DNA from: Pedobacter sp. MC2016-24
Lineage (GTDB): Bacteria; Bacteroidota; Bacteroidia; Sphingobacteriales; Sphingobacteriaceae
Reading direction: 5' to 3'
Assembly (NCBI RefSeq): GCF_015223055.1
Contig: NZ_JADFBX010000007.1
Span: 62,001-126,000 of the forward strand
DNA: 64,000 bases
A model generated the notes under the pieces. It worked only from the letters and a program-made list of their open reading frames with translations. It had not been told where the DNA came from and ran no database searches. Positions 52,980-63,200 of this stretch are shown one piece after another. Position 1 is the first letter of the stretch. The number at the start of each line of letters is the position of its first letter. The translations under genes were made by a program, and so were the position numbers.

Positions 52980-55900
52980 ATGAAAATGATAAAAAACAAA
53001 TTAAGTGGGGCTATTGCCCTGCTTATTTTTCCTTTTGTAGGTTACACCCAGGACAAGAGTAAAACCTTTACTGTAGAATTTGCACCAACAGAAAATTTGG
53101 TTAAGCCGGCGGAAAAACCTTACCGGCAAGAAATCTGTTTAAACGGATCCTGGCAATTTCAACCAGTAGATTTGCCTCAGAATTTTAAAGAGGGTATAGA
53201 TCCTACACCCAAGCTTACAGATGCAAAAACCGGTAACTGGGAAAAAACACCGATCAGAATTCCTTCTCCATGGAACGTCAATAGTTTTGCCGACAAAGAT
53301 GGTCAAGGTGGAGATTTCAGAACTTATCCCAGCTACCCGAAAAGCTGGGAAGGTGTAAAAATGGGTTGGCTTCGCAAAACTGTGAATGTCCCTGCGACCT
53401 GGAAAGGTCAGCGGATTTTACTTCATTTTGAAGCATTGGCCGGAGATGCGAAAATTTTGCTGAATGGAAAAGAAGTAGGGCAGCATTTTGGGATTTTCCT
53501 TCCATTCGATGTCGATGTGACTGAAGCTGTTGCTTTTGGTAAAGAAAATGAATTGACCATAGGGGTAAGAAAACCTTCTCTGTTTGATAAACGAAGTGAT
53601 TATGGGCGCAGAACTTATCAAGCTGGCTCATTCTGGGGACAGCATATTGCCGGAATCTGGCAGGATGTTTATCTCTTGGCTGTGCCAGAAATCAGAATCA
53701 CTGATGTATATGTGAAACCATTACTGGATCAGAATAAACTAGAAGCTGAGGTTATGCTGATCAATACTACTGCTCAGAAAAAAACAGTCACCTTAAACGG
53801 AGACGTATATAAATGGATTTCTAAAGCAGGTAAGGATGTTTTAAATGCTCCTACGCCAAGTTCTACTTTAGAAACTAAATCAGCATTGCGTATTGCTGCG
53901 GTTTCAGTTGAAGTACCGGCTAAGGGGACAGCAAAGGTAACGCTGTCTGCATTAGTAAATGGTAAGCTGAATACCTGGGGTCCTACGGCGCCAAATTTAT
54001 ACGGCTTGGTAATTAAAACCAGTGCTGAAAGCAAAGTTGTAGATAGCAAATATAGTCGTTTCGGCTGGAGGCAAACTGCCCTGAAAGGCGGAGATTTTTT
54101 ACTGAACGGAAAGCCTTTTGTGATGAAAGGAGATTCCTGGCATTTCATGGGTATTCCGCAAATGACACGCAGATATCCTTACGCCTGGTATACCGCCATG
54201 CGCGCTGCGAATTTAAATGCGGTACGCCTCCATGCGCAACCTTACCCTTCATTTTACCTGGATGTAGCTGATGAAATGGGTATCCTGGTACTGGATGAAA
54301 CTGCCGTTTGGGCAAGTGATGGTGGACCTAAATTGGATGATCCGGCTTATTGGAGGGATTCCGAAAATCATCTTCAGGAATTGATTCTGAGAGATAGAAG
54401 CCACCCGAGTGTAATTGGATGGAGCATTTCTAACGAAGTGATGCCAATTGTTCGTGGCGTAATGCGAAACCCTCCGGGCATGAAAGAAAATTTGGTTAAA
54501 CATTATACAATTTGGGCGGACATCTGCCGTAAATTAGATCCTACACGTCCCTGGATTTCCGCGGACGGGGAAGATGATGGGGAAGGTCATTTACCTGTCT
54601 ACCTGGTGCATTATGGTGGCAATGAAGCAATGAACAGCGCTCAAAACAGCGGGAAAGCATGGGGAGTAGGAGAAGCTGGTAACGCTTATTACGGAACACC
54701 AGAACAAGTCTCAGAAAGCAATGGAAACCGCGCTTATGAATCATTTGAAGGCCGAATGGAGGGCGTTGCTGCCTCTTCTTATGCCTCATTGGTTGCTCAG
54801 GCAAAATATAAAGCAGCCTACCGCAGTGTATTTAACCTGGCATGGTACGGCCTTAAGCCACTTCCTTTGGGACTAAAAGATAAAACAAAGGCGCCTACTT
54901 TAACAGATGGCATCTTTTTTACTTCTTTTATTGAAGGTAAGCCTGGCGTGCAGCCTGAGCGCCTTGGGCCATATACAACTACGCTAAATCCTGGGTATGA
55001 TAGTGCATTGCCCTTGTATGAAACCTGGCCATTGTTTGACGCGATCAGAGATGCAAGCGCTGACCCGGTCAAACCTACCAAGTGGACAACTGTAAAAAAA
55101 GTTGAAGAACCAGTTTTAGCTCCCCAAGCAGTTAAATCTGTAAAAATCATAGGTGGGAACGGTAGCACATTGGCTTTGAAACTGAAATTAATCGGAGTCA
55201 ATACAGAACGGATAAACGAATCAGAAATTCCAGCTTTGTTGATCGTAGATGGTGCCAACCCACCGGGAGTTAATCAGTTAACCTTAATTAATAAAGTGTA
55301 TGCTGAGGGAGGAACCGTTTTGGTACTTAATCCAACAGTAGAAAAGCAGAAAGAACTCAACGCGATTTTACCAGCAAAACTAGCGCTTAACAATCGTGTA
55401 GCCTCCTCTTTGTTACCTGTGGTAAAAGATCCTGTGACCTTCGGACTAACCGCTAAAGATCTTTACTTTTCTGAGCTAAAACCATCAACGGCAGTGACCA
55501 ATTGTCTTGCCGGACCAATTGTTGAACAAAGTGTGGTTTTACTTAAAGCGAATGATACGGATTGGCAAAAGTGGAATAAACAAGCCGAGTATGCCAAAAC
55601 AGCAATGATTTTAAGAACGGAATTGGAAAGTAAACCATCTGGCGCTGCTTTGATCAAAAAGGAAATAGGTAAAGGCAGGTTATTGATTACGACACTTTCT
55701 GTAGAACCAAGGACTTCAAAAGCGGAGCATGTGACCAGTACTTTGTTGAGTAACCTGGGCTTAAGTCTAAAAAAGATCAACCAAGACGGCAAACCCGTAC
55801 TTAAAACCGGTGGAATCGTTTCTGGATTGATGCTGGGGAGTTTCCCGATTGCTTCTGTAAATGAGGCCGGAGAAAAAGAGATTTTAGATGCCAACTCCTT

Positions 55901-56342
55901 AGGTAAAGTGACAGAAGATAGCAAAATGCTGTCCAAAAGCTGGACGAAAGTCAATAGTGAGAACGGAATGTTCGATCTGAAAAAACTGAAAATGGAAGGG
56001 CCAATGCAGGATGCTGAAGCTTACTTTAGTTTTTGGGTATTCAGTCCCAGACCTTTGGATGATCTTTTGATTGAACCCAATATGCCTGTAGTAGATTTAG
56101 AGGTATCTGTAGACGATGCGGCCAAAATCTGGCTTAATGGCAAGCAGGTCGCTAAAAACATAAGAACAGGTCCAATAGAAGGAGGGAAAACTGTTGCTCA
56201 TGCCCTTAAATTTCACCAGGGCTGGAACCAGATTGTCATCAAGGTAATTCAAGGTGGTGGTAACTGGCAGTTTAGCGGCCATTTTACTTCGAGTCAGCCT
56301 GAGTTCCTTTTTGAAATGGATTCGGCCTTACAAGCACCATAG
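52980..56342 (+). CDS. large exported GH2 glycosidase
   Basis: This 1120-residue GH2 enzyme has a signal peptide ending near residue 21 (V-G-Y-T-Q). The sugar-binding jelly-roll spans about residues 35-235 (W-L-R-K-T-V-N-V-P; K-I-L-L-N-G-K-E-V-G), followed by an immunoglobulin-like domain and the TIM barrel. The acid/base Glu is in S-I-S-N-E-V (Glu486) and the nucleophile Glu in G-V-G-E-A-G (Glu565). A long C-terminal part contains a flavodoxin/trimming-like region (about 720-960) and a final jelly-roll (D-A-A-K-I-W-L-N-G-K-Q-V). It resembles beta-galactosidase/beta-glucuronidase-type members. Start is 52980, with an ATG at 52986 as the alternative. A 10-bp inverted repeat follows the stop, before the DUF5010 gene. 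Confidence 0.9.
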   Translation: MKMIKNKLSGAIALLIFPFVGYTQDKSKTFTVEFAPTENLVKPAEKPYRQEICLNGSWQFQPVDLPQNFKEGIDPTPKLTDAKTGNWEKTPIRIPSPWNVNSFADKDGQGGDFRTYPSYPKSWEGVKMGWLRKTVNVPATWKGQRILLHFEALAGDAKILLNGKEVGQHFGIFLPFDVDVTEAVAFGKENELTIGVRKPSLFDKRSDYGRRTYQAGSFWGQHIAGIWQDVYLLAVPEIRITDVYVKPLLDQNKLEAEVMLINTTAQKKTVTLNGDVYKWISKAGKDVLNAPTPSSTLETKSALRIAAVSVEVPAKGTAKVTLSALVNGKLNTWGPTAPNLYGLVIKTSAESKVVDSKYSRFGWRQTALKGGDFLLNGKPFVMKGDSWHFMGIPQMTRRYPYAWYTAMRAANLNAVRLHAQPYPSFYLDVADEMGILVLDETAVWASDGGPKLDDPAYWRDSENHLQELILRDRSHPSVIGWSISNEVMPIVRGVMRNPPGMKENLVKHYTIWADICRKLDPTRPWISADGEDDGEGHLPVYLVHYGGNEAMNSAQNSGKAWGVGEAGNAYYGTPEQVSESNGNRAYESFEGRMEGVAASSYASLVAQAKYKAAYRSVFNLAWYGLKPLPLGLKDKTKAPTLTDGIFFTSFIEGKPGVQPERLGPYTTTLNPGYDSALPLYETWPLFDAIRDASADPVKPTKWTTVKKVEEPVLAPQAVKSVKIIGGNGSTLALKLKLIGVNTERINESEIPALLIVDGANPPGVNQLTLINKVYAEGGTVLVLNPTVEKQKELNAILPAKLALNNRVASSLLPVVKDPVTFGLTAKDLYFSELKPSTAVTNCLAGPIVEQSVVLLKANDTDWQKWNKQAEYAKTAMILRTELESKPSGAALIKKEIGKGRLLITTLSVEPRTSKAEHVTSTLLSNLGLSLKKINQDGKPVLKTGGIVSGLMLGSFPIASVNEAGEKEILDANSLGKVTEDSKMLSKSWTKVNSENGMFDLKKLKMEGPMQDAEAYFSFWVFSPRPLDDLLIEPNMPVVDLEVSVDDAAKIWLNGKQVAKNIRTGPIEGGKTVAHALKFHQGWNQIVIKVIQGGGNWQFSGHFTSSQPEFLFEMDSALQAP

Positions 56343-56344
56343 TG

Positions 56345-56377
56345 TCAGGATCAAGTTCGTAGAGAATTTGATCCTGA
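56345..56377 (+). terminator. hairpin between GH2 and DUF5010 genes
   Basis: A perfect 10-bp stem (TCAGGATCAA at 56345-56354 with its complement at 56368-56377) has a 13-nt loop. The following TTTATTG is a poor U tract, so it may be a partial terminator or mRNA-stabilising hairpin that lowers expression of the DUF5010 gene. Confidence 0.55.
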
Positions 56378-56463
56378 TTTATTGCAAGGGCCAGCATCAC
56401 CAATCAAAAGAGGGCTCATTTTTCAACACTATCCTAAACTTTACTAACCAAATATTTTAAGCG

Positions 56464-57966
56464 ATGAAAAATACAATCTTAATGGGTTTATTATTGACCC
56501 TGTTTTCTTTTTCTGCATGCAGAAAGACAATAGAACAAAATACGGTCAATCAGCTGCAAACAGCAACGGCCAGGGCGGGTACCTTAGTCAGCAACGCTAC
56601 AGGATATCTGGGCGTTACCCTCTGCTATAATGGGGCAGAACGTGCTGGGGGTGCACAATATCCGTATAACAAATCTTTCTTCTTATCCAATACAACCGAA
56701 GCCGAATGGTGGGACAATATGGTGGAGGAAGTGGCCGCGAGCGGTGTTGATTATATTGCACCGATCGATCGTGGATTTATTGCAAGTTACCCCAATATAG
56801 ATGCAGGTGATCCAAATAAGCTCGCCAATTTATGTGCTGCTATGGATAGGCGGGGCTTAGGAAATGCTTTTAAGATCGCCATATTTGATGATACACCGGC
56901 TTCCTGGACGGCCAACAGAAATAAAGACAAGGGAAGCGGATACGGGTATAATCCACCATTTGATTGTGCCGATACCACCAATTACAAATACATCTGGGAT
57001 TATAACATTAAACTATGCTTTGAGAAAGTACCAGATGCCAAAAGGTTTAAACTAGATGGAAAGCCAGTGATCATATTCTGGAGCGCCAATGCGCCTTTCC
57101 TGACCAATCAGGCAGGCAATTTAAAACCTATTTTGCAATACATCCGGACCAAATGTCTGGCGACATTTGGTTTTACCCCTTACTTGATTGTGGATCAGTC
57201 CTGGCTGGTTCGGGATGTTACCTGCAATGACCCATTGATTGTTGACGCTGTTCACAATTGGTTTGTGCCGCCTGGTTCATGGTCATTAAGGACATTTAAC
57301 AATGTGAAAATCGGATGTGCTGTGCCTCAGTTTCAATATTCCGGTATCTCCAGCTACATTAATCCCAACCATGGGCAAACATTGATTACTGGCTTGGAAA
57401 ATACAGTCAATGCAGGTGCGAAATTAACCTTAATAGAGGGTTTTACTGATGCGGCGGAAAGTGCTGCATTATGGCGAAGTAACGACACTCTTTATTACGA
57501 TTATCCAAATCAACGGATTAATATTTTACGCAGATATACCCAGCAGGCTTATCCAGCAACCTTAAAGCTGGAAGCCGAAGCCTGTGATTATTTCTATGAT
57601 GTTACTCCAGGTAACAACGGAATATTCCGCAACGGAAATATTGATGTTGTCAAAACCGCAGATGCCGGTGGAGGCTGGCATGTGACTGCAGCCCAGGCTA
57701 ATGAATGGTTGGAATGGAAGGAGATACCGATGGTGCCGAACTCTAAATATCAGATCCGGTATTCATCCAGTCAACTTACAACGGTTAAAATTTCAATAGA
57801 TGGCTTAGATTTACCTGCTGTAAGCCTGCCCATTACAGGGAATGGTGTTTGGTCTACTTATGATATTGGCTCAAAAGTGTTTGCCACTAATAGTCTGCAT
57901 ACATTAAGGATCACTGTTGTTTCTGGTATGTGTAGTGTAAACTATGTAAACCGGGCAACATTATAA
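56464..57966 (+). CDS. DUF5010 glycosidase-like lipoprotein with C-terminal CBM
   Basis: This 500-residue lipoprotein has a signal ending F-S-A-C (Cys19). The main part (about 45-365) matches DUF5010, a TIM-barrel family distantly like GH71/GH99: G-Y-L-G-V-T-L-C-Y-N-G-A, then A-E-W-W-D-N-M-V-E-E and G-K-P-V-I-I-F-W-S. The C-terminal domain (about 370-500) is a CBM35/CBM6-like beta-sandwich of the DUF5010_C type (K-L-E-A-E-A-C-D-Y, W-L-E-W-K-E-I-P, H-T-L-R-I-T-V). No activity is firmly established for the family. A surface alpha-glycan endo-enzyme is a reasonable guess. It ends an operon closed by the terminator at 57996. Confidence 0.8.
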   Translation: MKNTILMGLLLTLFSFSACRKTIEQNTVNQLQTATARAGTLVSNATGYLGVTLCYNGAERAGGAQYPYNKSFFLSNTTEAEWWDNMVEEVAASGVDYIAPIDRGFIASYPNIDAGDPNKLANLCAAMDRRGLGNAFKIAIFDDTPASWTANRNKDKGSGYGYNPPFDCADTTNYKYIWDYNIKLCFEKVPDAKRFKLDGKPVIIFWSANAPFLTNQAGNLKPILQYIRTKCLATFGFTPYLIVDQSWLVRDVTCNDPLIVDAVHNWFVPPGSWSLRTFNNVKIGCAVPQFQYSGISSYINPNHGQTLITGLENTVNAGAKLTLIEGFTDAAESAALWRSNDTLYYDYPNQRINILRRYTQQAYPATLKLEAEACDYFYDVTPGNNGIFRNGNIDVVKTADAGGGWHVTAAQANEWLEWKEIPMVPNSKYQIRYSSSQLTTVKISIDGLDLPAVSLPITGNGVWSTYDIGSKVFATNSLHTLRITVVSGMCSVNYVNRATL

Positions 57967-57995
57967 TCCCGAGCTAGCTAATTTCAACCATTTTG

Positions 57996-58035
57996 AATCT
58001 TTATGTTTAGATATCTAAGCATAAAGATTTTTTTA
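57996..58035 (+). terminator. strong intrinsic terminator after DUF5010 gene
   Basis: A 15-bp stem with one G-U pair (57996-58010 with 58015-58029) and a 4-nt loop ends in a long T run, 29 bp past the stop. It separates the DUF5010 operon from the sigma-factor cluster. Confidence 0.92.
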
Positions 58036-58129
58036 TGTCAAATTTGCTCATCTTCATTTCTGAGTGTAAAAATCAAAAATAATTAGTTACTATTGCCCAT
58101 AGTTTAGAGAATATTACGCAGGCATTGCT

Positions 58130-58726
58130 ATGGTCGATTATAAGTCATTAAGTGATCAGGAACTCACTGAATATCTCAGAGACGGAGATCATCTGGCATT
58201 TAATGAGATTTACAAACGTTACTGGAGAACCTCGATTAATGCAGCTTTTCAACGCCTTAAATCAAAAGAAGATGCAGAAGAAGTGGTACAGGATGTTTTT
58301 GTGAATCTATACCTGAGAAGAAGTCAGATTCAACCCAAATCATCACTGGAAGCTTATCTTAAGATTGCAATTAAATATCGGATAATAGATGCTTTCCGTT
58401 CGCAGAAGCTAAAAGAGAGTCACCTGGAAAGTGTAATGGACCAGCAGGAGCATTTACCTTTACAACCTGATCAGGAATTTGAATATAAGGAGTTGCGTGA
58501 AAAAATTAGAAAGGCTGCGGATCAATTGCCTGATAAATGCCGGGAGGTTTTTTTGATGAGCAGATTTGAACAATTGTCCAACCAGGAAATTTCTGAACGT
58601 ACCGGGATTGCCGTAAGCACAGTAAAAAAACACATGCACAAGGCGCTGACTATTTTGCGTAAAGATTTTAAAGACCAGCAGATTGATGTACTGGCTGTCT
58701 GTTTGCTCATCTTCTTGAGTTCTTAA
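58130..58726 (+). CDS. ECF RNA polymerase sigma factor (FecI-like)
   Basis: This 198-residue sigma-70 factor of the extracytoplasmic-function type has region 2 (about 25-95: F-N-E-I-Y-K-R-Y-W, D-A-E-E-V-V-Q-D-V-F) and region 4 (about 135-182: L-P-D-K-C-R-E-V-F-L-M-S-R, then L-S-N-Q-E-I-S-E-R-T-G-I-A-V-S-T-V-K-K-H). Region 3 is absent, as in all ECF factors. It ends in a hydrophobic tail. It is expected to be held by the FecR protein encoded next (93 bp to its chosen start) and to transcribe the susC/susD pair that follows when the STN domain of SusC signals ligand uptake. The cluster is separate from the 33-bp-element operons. Confidence 0.93.
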   Translation: MVDYKSLSDQELTEYLRDGDHLAFNEIYKRYWRTSINAAFQRLKSKEDAEEVVQDVFVNLYLRRSQIQPKSSLEAYLKIAIKYRIIDAFRSQKLKESHLESVMDQQEHLPLQPDQEFEYKELREKIRKAADQLPDKCREVFLMSRFEQLSNQEISERTGIAVSTVKKHMHKALTILRKDFKDQQIDVLAVCLLIFLSS

Positions 58727-58819
58727 TTTTTAAATTTAATTCACTGTATTTCAGTATATTGAATAATATTTTGCTTAATGCATAGAACACTTGCGTTTTT
58801 TGTTCGTGTACTTAATAAT

Positions 58820-60043
58820 ATGGGGAGCAATAAAAGAGATCAGGAACAACAGCTATTGGAAATCATCGCACGATCAAAGCGTAATGAAGCCAGTGCGCAA
58901 GATTTACAAAAACTGGATCAATGGTACAATTCCTTTGAAGAGGCCCCTTTATATACAGATGGCATGTCCGCAGACGAGGAAGAAAAAGCCATGAAAATGC
59001 TGCTCAACCGGATTCATCACGTGATTGATCCAGAAGTAAAACCTGTAATAGGGTACCAATCGTGGTTTACCTATAAATGGGTAGCTGTTGCAGCTTTAAT
59101 CCTCTTGATTTCGGGAATGGCGCTGCGCTTTTATCTGGATGCAGCTCAACCGGATCTGGACCAGTCAATTTCCACCGTGAACAATATTTTGCCAGGAACA
59201 AATGCGGCTACTTTAACCTTAGCAGATGGTAGGAAAATAAAACTATCTGAATCAGCGAACGGGAATCTGGCTAAAGAGGCCGGCGTTGTTATTGTCAAAA
59301 CTACTGATGGTAAATTGGTTTACGAGGTTCAAAATGCTGCGGCAGAAACAGATCAGATCAATACAATTGCTACAACCATAGGCGAAACCTACCAGGTGCG
59401 CTTTTCGGATGGAACTGCCGTTTGGCTTAATGCCGCTTCATCTTTGAAATTCCCGGCAAAATTTTCTAAACGCTCATCCAGGGTTGTGGAGCTAAATGGC
59501 GAAGCTTATTTTGAGGTGTCTAAAGATAAGGCTCACCCATTTATTGTAAAATCAAAAGACCAGGAGGTGACGGTACTGGGCACGCATTTTAATATCAACA
59601 GTTATGCAGATGAAAATAACACCAAAACTACTTTATTAGAGGGCAGTGTTCGCGTTACAAATAGGGCCATCATGCAAGGAGGAGATCCCGGCTTGCGCCG
59701 GGATGAAAGGAAAGGTAATGCTGAGGTGCTGTTAAAGCCAGGCCAGCAGTCATTACTAGACCATACTTCCATCAAAGTTGCTGAAGTGCAGACAGATGAT
59801 GTCATTTCCTGGAAAAATGGAAATTTCATGTTCAATAACGAACCAATGGACGTGGTTATGCGCAAGCTTTCCAGATGGTATCCCATTGACGTGAAATATA
59901 GCGATCCTTCAGTGAGAAATATTAAGTTTTTCGGAACGGTAAGTCGTTTTGCTAATGTAGCAGCGGTTTTGGAAATGATCGCGTTGACAAAAGAGGTGAA
60001 GTTTGAGGTAAAAGGAAAAGAAATTACAGTAATCAGGAACTGA
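58820..60043 (+). CDS. FecR-type anti-sigma factor with in-frame REP-like insertion
   Basis: This 407-residue membrane protein has an N-terminal cytoplasmic sigma-binding region, one transmembrane helix (about 82-104, V-A-V-A-A-L-I-L-L-I) and a periplasmic FecR domain. The FecR part reads V-R-F-S-D-G-T-A-V-W-L-N-A-A-S-S-L, then E-L-N-G-E-A-Y-F-E-V and V-L-G-T-H-F-N-I. A DUF4974-like secretin-type end (F-N-N-E-P-M-D-V-V-M-R-K-L-S-R-W-Y) follows. It transmits the signal from the STN domain of SusC to the ECF factor. Residues about 283-298 (Q-G-G-D-P-G-L-R-R-D-E-R) are an addition between L-L-E-G-S-V-R-V and L-L-K-P-G-Q-Q, where homologues have a shorter loop; it is encoded by a palindromic REP-like DNA. 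I chose the ATG at 58820; an upstream one at 58778 is possible. Confidence 0.92.
   Translation: MGSNKRDQEQQLLEIIARSKRNEASAQDLQKLDQWYNSFEEAPLYTDGMSADEEEKAMKMLLNRIHHVIDPEVKPVIGYQSWFTYKWVAVAALILLISGMALRFYLDAAQPDLDQSISTVNNILPGTNAATLTLADGRKIKLSESANGNLAKEAGVVIVKTTDGKLVYEVQNAAAETDQINTIATTIGETYQVRFSDGTAVWLNAASSLKFPAKFSKRSSRVVELNGEAYFEVSKDKAHPFIVKSKDQEVTVLGTHFNINSYADENNTKTTLLEGSVRVTNRAIMQGGDPGLRRDERKGNAEVLLKPGQQSLLDHTSIKVAEVQTDDVISWKNGNFMFNNEPMDVVMRKLSRWYPIDVKYSDPSVRNIKFFGTVSRFANVAAVLEMIALTKEVKFEVKGKEITVIRN
59685..59704 (+). repeat. REP-like palindrome inside fecR
   Basis: A perfect 8-bp inverted repeat, ATCCCGGC and GCCGGGAT, encloses TTGC. It is G/C-rich against an A/T-rich background and is translated in frame. 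Similar ATCCCGGC stem-loops are typical intergenic repeats in some Bacteroidota and other genomes. I found no second copy in this window. Confidence 0.6.
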
Positions 60044-60254
60044 GGCGGCTAACCAACGCTTTAAATTCAAAAATCAACTTAACTAAACAATTAAAAATGA
60101 AAGACCAGAAAAAAGAAACCTGACTTATTCAAGAGTTTGGCAGAGAAGAAAAGGAGTGCTGGACACACCCCCTTTCTGATGTCCGTTAAACTTAAAGCCA
60201 ATAAAGGCTGAGAATCATTGAGCAACAATTTTTCACGATTAACAAGACAATCAA
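60044..60254. other. 211-bp leader between fecR and SusC 3
   Basis: The stretch holds an 8-codon frame starting at the ATG at 60097 (M-K-D-Q-K-K-E-T), an imperfect hairpin (60150-60175: AAAGG, A, GTG, loop, CAC, CC, CCTTT) and a short AGCC/GGCT hairpin near 60196. The T tract after the first hairpin is poor. It looks like a structured leader that could attenuate susC relative to fecR. No conserved gene is visible. Confidence 0.35.
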
Positions 60255-63200
60255 ATGTATAAAATTTATACTAAAATTATGTGCAACTGGCGTTGCATGT
60301 ATAAACCGTTTTTAATAATGAAGTTAACCACCATTATATTAATCGTTTCCATGATGCAGGTTAGTGCAGTATCTTTCGCGCAGCGTGTCACGCTGCGTCG
60401 TCAAAAGATAACACTTGAAAGGCTCATCAAGGAAATTAGTACGCAGACGGGCTATAATGTATTACTTCCGGCTGATAAAATCAGTACTGATAAAATCATA
60501 GCCGCAGGTTTTTCAAATGCAACACTGACGACAGTAATGGACACTGCACTCCAAGGAAGTGATTTGACTTATGTAATAAAGGACAAAACCATTATTGTTC
60601 AAGCTAAAGAGAAATCGATTTTAGGAAATATTGCGGATTACCTGAAACTGATCAATGTCACCGGCCGAATCTTAAATGAAAAAGGAGAAGCGCTTGTCGG
60701 GGCTAACGTTAAAGTTAAGGGGACTACAAAAGTGACTCTTACAGATGCTAATGGACGCTACATTTTGAATAGCCTTGATGAACGTGCCATACTGACAATC
60801 AGTTTCCTTGGTTACAAGACTCAGGAAGTCAGGGTAGGTACAAAAATGGCGGACATTAAAATGGAGCTTGCTTCAAATAAACTGGATGAAATTAACGTGA
60901 TTGTGAGTACGGGTTATCAACGCCTACCTAAAGAGCGCGCCGCTGGTTCTTTTGGCTTTGTCACACAGGAAGATCTGGACAAGCGCAGTAACAGCAATAT
61001 TTTAACTTACCTGGAAGGACAAGTAACCGGATTGTTAACCGGAGCCGATGGTAAACTAACCATTCGCGGCCAAAGTACCATCGCCGCAAGTTCCAATAAA
61101 GACCCACTGATTGTTTTGGACGGTTTTCCTATTGAACGAAATGTAGAGAGCATTAATCCGAATGATGTAGAAAGCATCACCGTTTTAAAAGATGCTTCTG
61201 CAGCTTCAATATGGGGAGTAAGAGCCGCAAATGGGGTAATTGTCATTCAGACGAAAAGAGGGCGTTCAAGCCGTAAGCCACTCGATATCGACTTTTCATC
61301 TACTTTTTCCATTACCCCTGCTGCCGATATCCATAAGCTACCTTATGCATCCAGCGCTTCCTATATTGAATTTGAAAAATTTAAAGTAGACAATAAGCTC
61401 ACGCTCTTTACCACGGGGGTTCCCCGTTCGGCCATTTCTCCGGTGCTTGACGCGTACTTGAACCATCCTGCAGATGCGAATCAGATGGTTGAGCCCTTGA
61501 AAAGTATCAATGCCTATGATGAGTTTAGCGATTTGTTCATGACTTCAGCCAGCCGCGAGCAATATGCATTGGCAATTGCTGGCCGGGGTGAAAAATCTAC
61601 ACACAGGGCTTCTTTTAGTTATGATAACACCAATGCCCAATTCAAGCAAAACAATTCAAAACGGTTTGTAACGGATTTATTTGAAACCCTGACGATATCC
61701 TCAAAACTAAGGGCACAGGTTGGATTGAATTATGCGATGAATACCAGTCTGAATAATGGAATGAATTATACCGATTTGAAAAATCTGCTGCCATACCAAC
61801 GCATTCTGGATGACAATGGCGGATATATTCCTCAAGCCCAAACCTTTTATCAGGGAGACAAGCAGGCTTATGTTAGCGCAGGCTATCCATACAATTGGGA
61901 TTATAACCTGATGCAGGAATTTAACAATAAAAACAATACGATAAAAACCAGCAACATCAACGTCACAGCCGGTTTAAATTACGAAATTCTGAAGGGCCTT
62001 TCTGCAAATCTGGGCTATCAATATGAGTCTGGCAATACCATAACCAAAAATAGTTATAACGAAGATACTTACCTGGTTAGAAACAGTGTAAACTATGCCA
62101 CGACAATAAAAAATGGAATCCTTACTTCTGGCATTCCAAAAGGTGGAATATATAAGGAGTATAACAACGATTTTTATTCTCAGACCTATCGGGGCATGTT
62201 AAAATATGATGGAGATTTTTTGCATGGCAAGCATGTCATTTCGGCCATTGCAGGTACTGAAGTTAGAGAACTTGGCAATAAAGCCTCCAATCAAACTAAG
62301 TATGGCTATGACCCTCAAAGTCTTCAATTTGCCCGCGTAAATTACAATGCTTTTTATACCGATGTGAGAGGGAATACCCAAAATTTAATACCTGACGAAA
62401 CCGTTTTTCAGGACGATCTGAACAGATTTGTATCTATATACACCAACGCCGGCTATACCTATGATGATAAATATACACTAAATGCGAGTGCGAGACTTGA
62501 TCAAACCAATCTTTTCGGTTCAAGCGAACAGTACAAAAATGTTTGGTTATGGTCTGCAGGTTTGAGTTGGCAGCTTCACAAAGAGCGGTTCTTTGAAATG
62601 GGTATTTTTAATAGTTTGATTTTAAGGGCAACCTATGGCATCAATGGAAATGTAAATAAATCTACAAGCCCTTTTTTAATTGCCAATGTGGCCACCAATA
62701 CCCAAAACAACCTTCCTTATGCTTACGTGTCCAATCCCACCAATCCATTGCTAAGATGGGAAAAAACAAAGGTTGCCAATTTAGGACTTGATTTTGCGAT
62801 GCTGAAACAGCGTTTAAGGGGATCGTTGGAATATTACAACCGCAGTAGTTCAGACCTGTTAGGTAATGCTACCGTAAATGGGACCTATGGGTTTAATACG
62901 GCTTTTATCAATTATGCTAGTCTGACAAATACAGGTATTGATGTCAACTTATCTGGCCTGATTTTAAGTGACGGACTGAAATGGTTGGCCACCCTAAATT
63001 ATAGTTACAATAAAAATAAGATTACTAAGGTCGATTTTCCACAAAAAACAGTCGGTTCTTATCTGGCTGGTGTACCGCAGATCGGTTTACCACTAAATTA
63101 TTTATACAGTTATAAATGGGCCGGGCTTTCAGCCACCGGGGCACCCCAGGTGTACAATGAAAAAGGTGAAGCAGTTGGGTATAAAACAGAAATGGCCAAT

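Noticed and set aside
55463..55954. 163-codon open frame on the minus strand inside the GH2 gene
   Set aside because: Shadow of a long conserved coding region; no ribosome-binding context or known motif.
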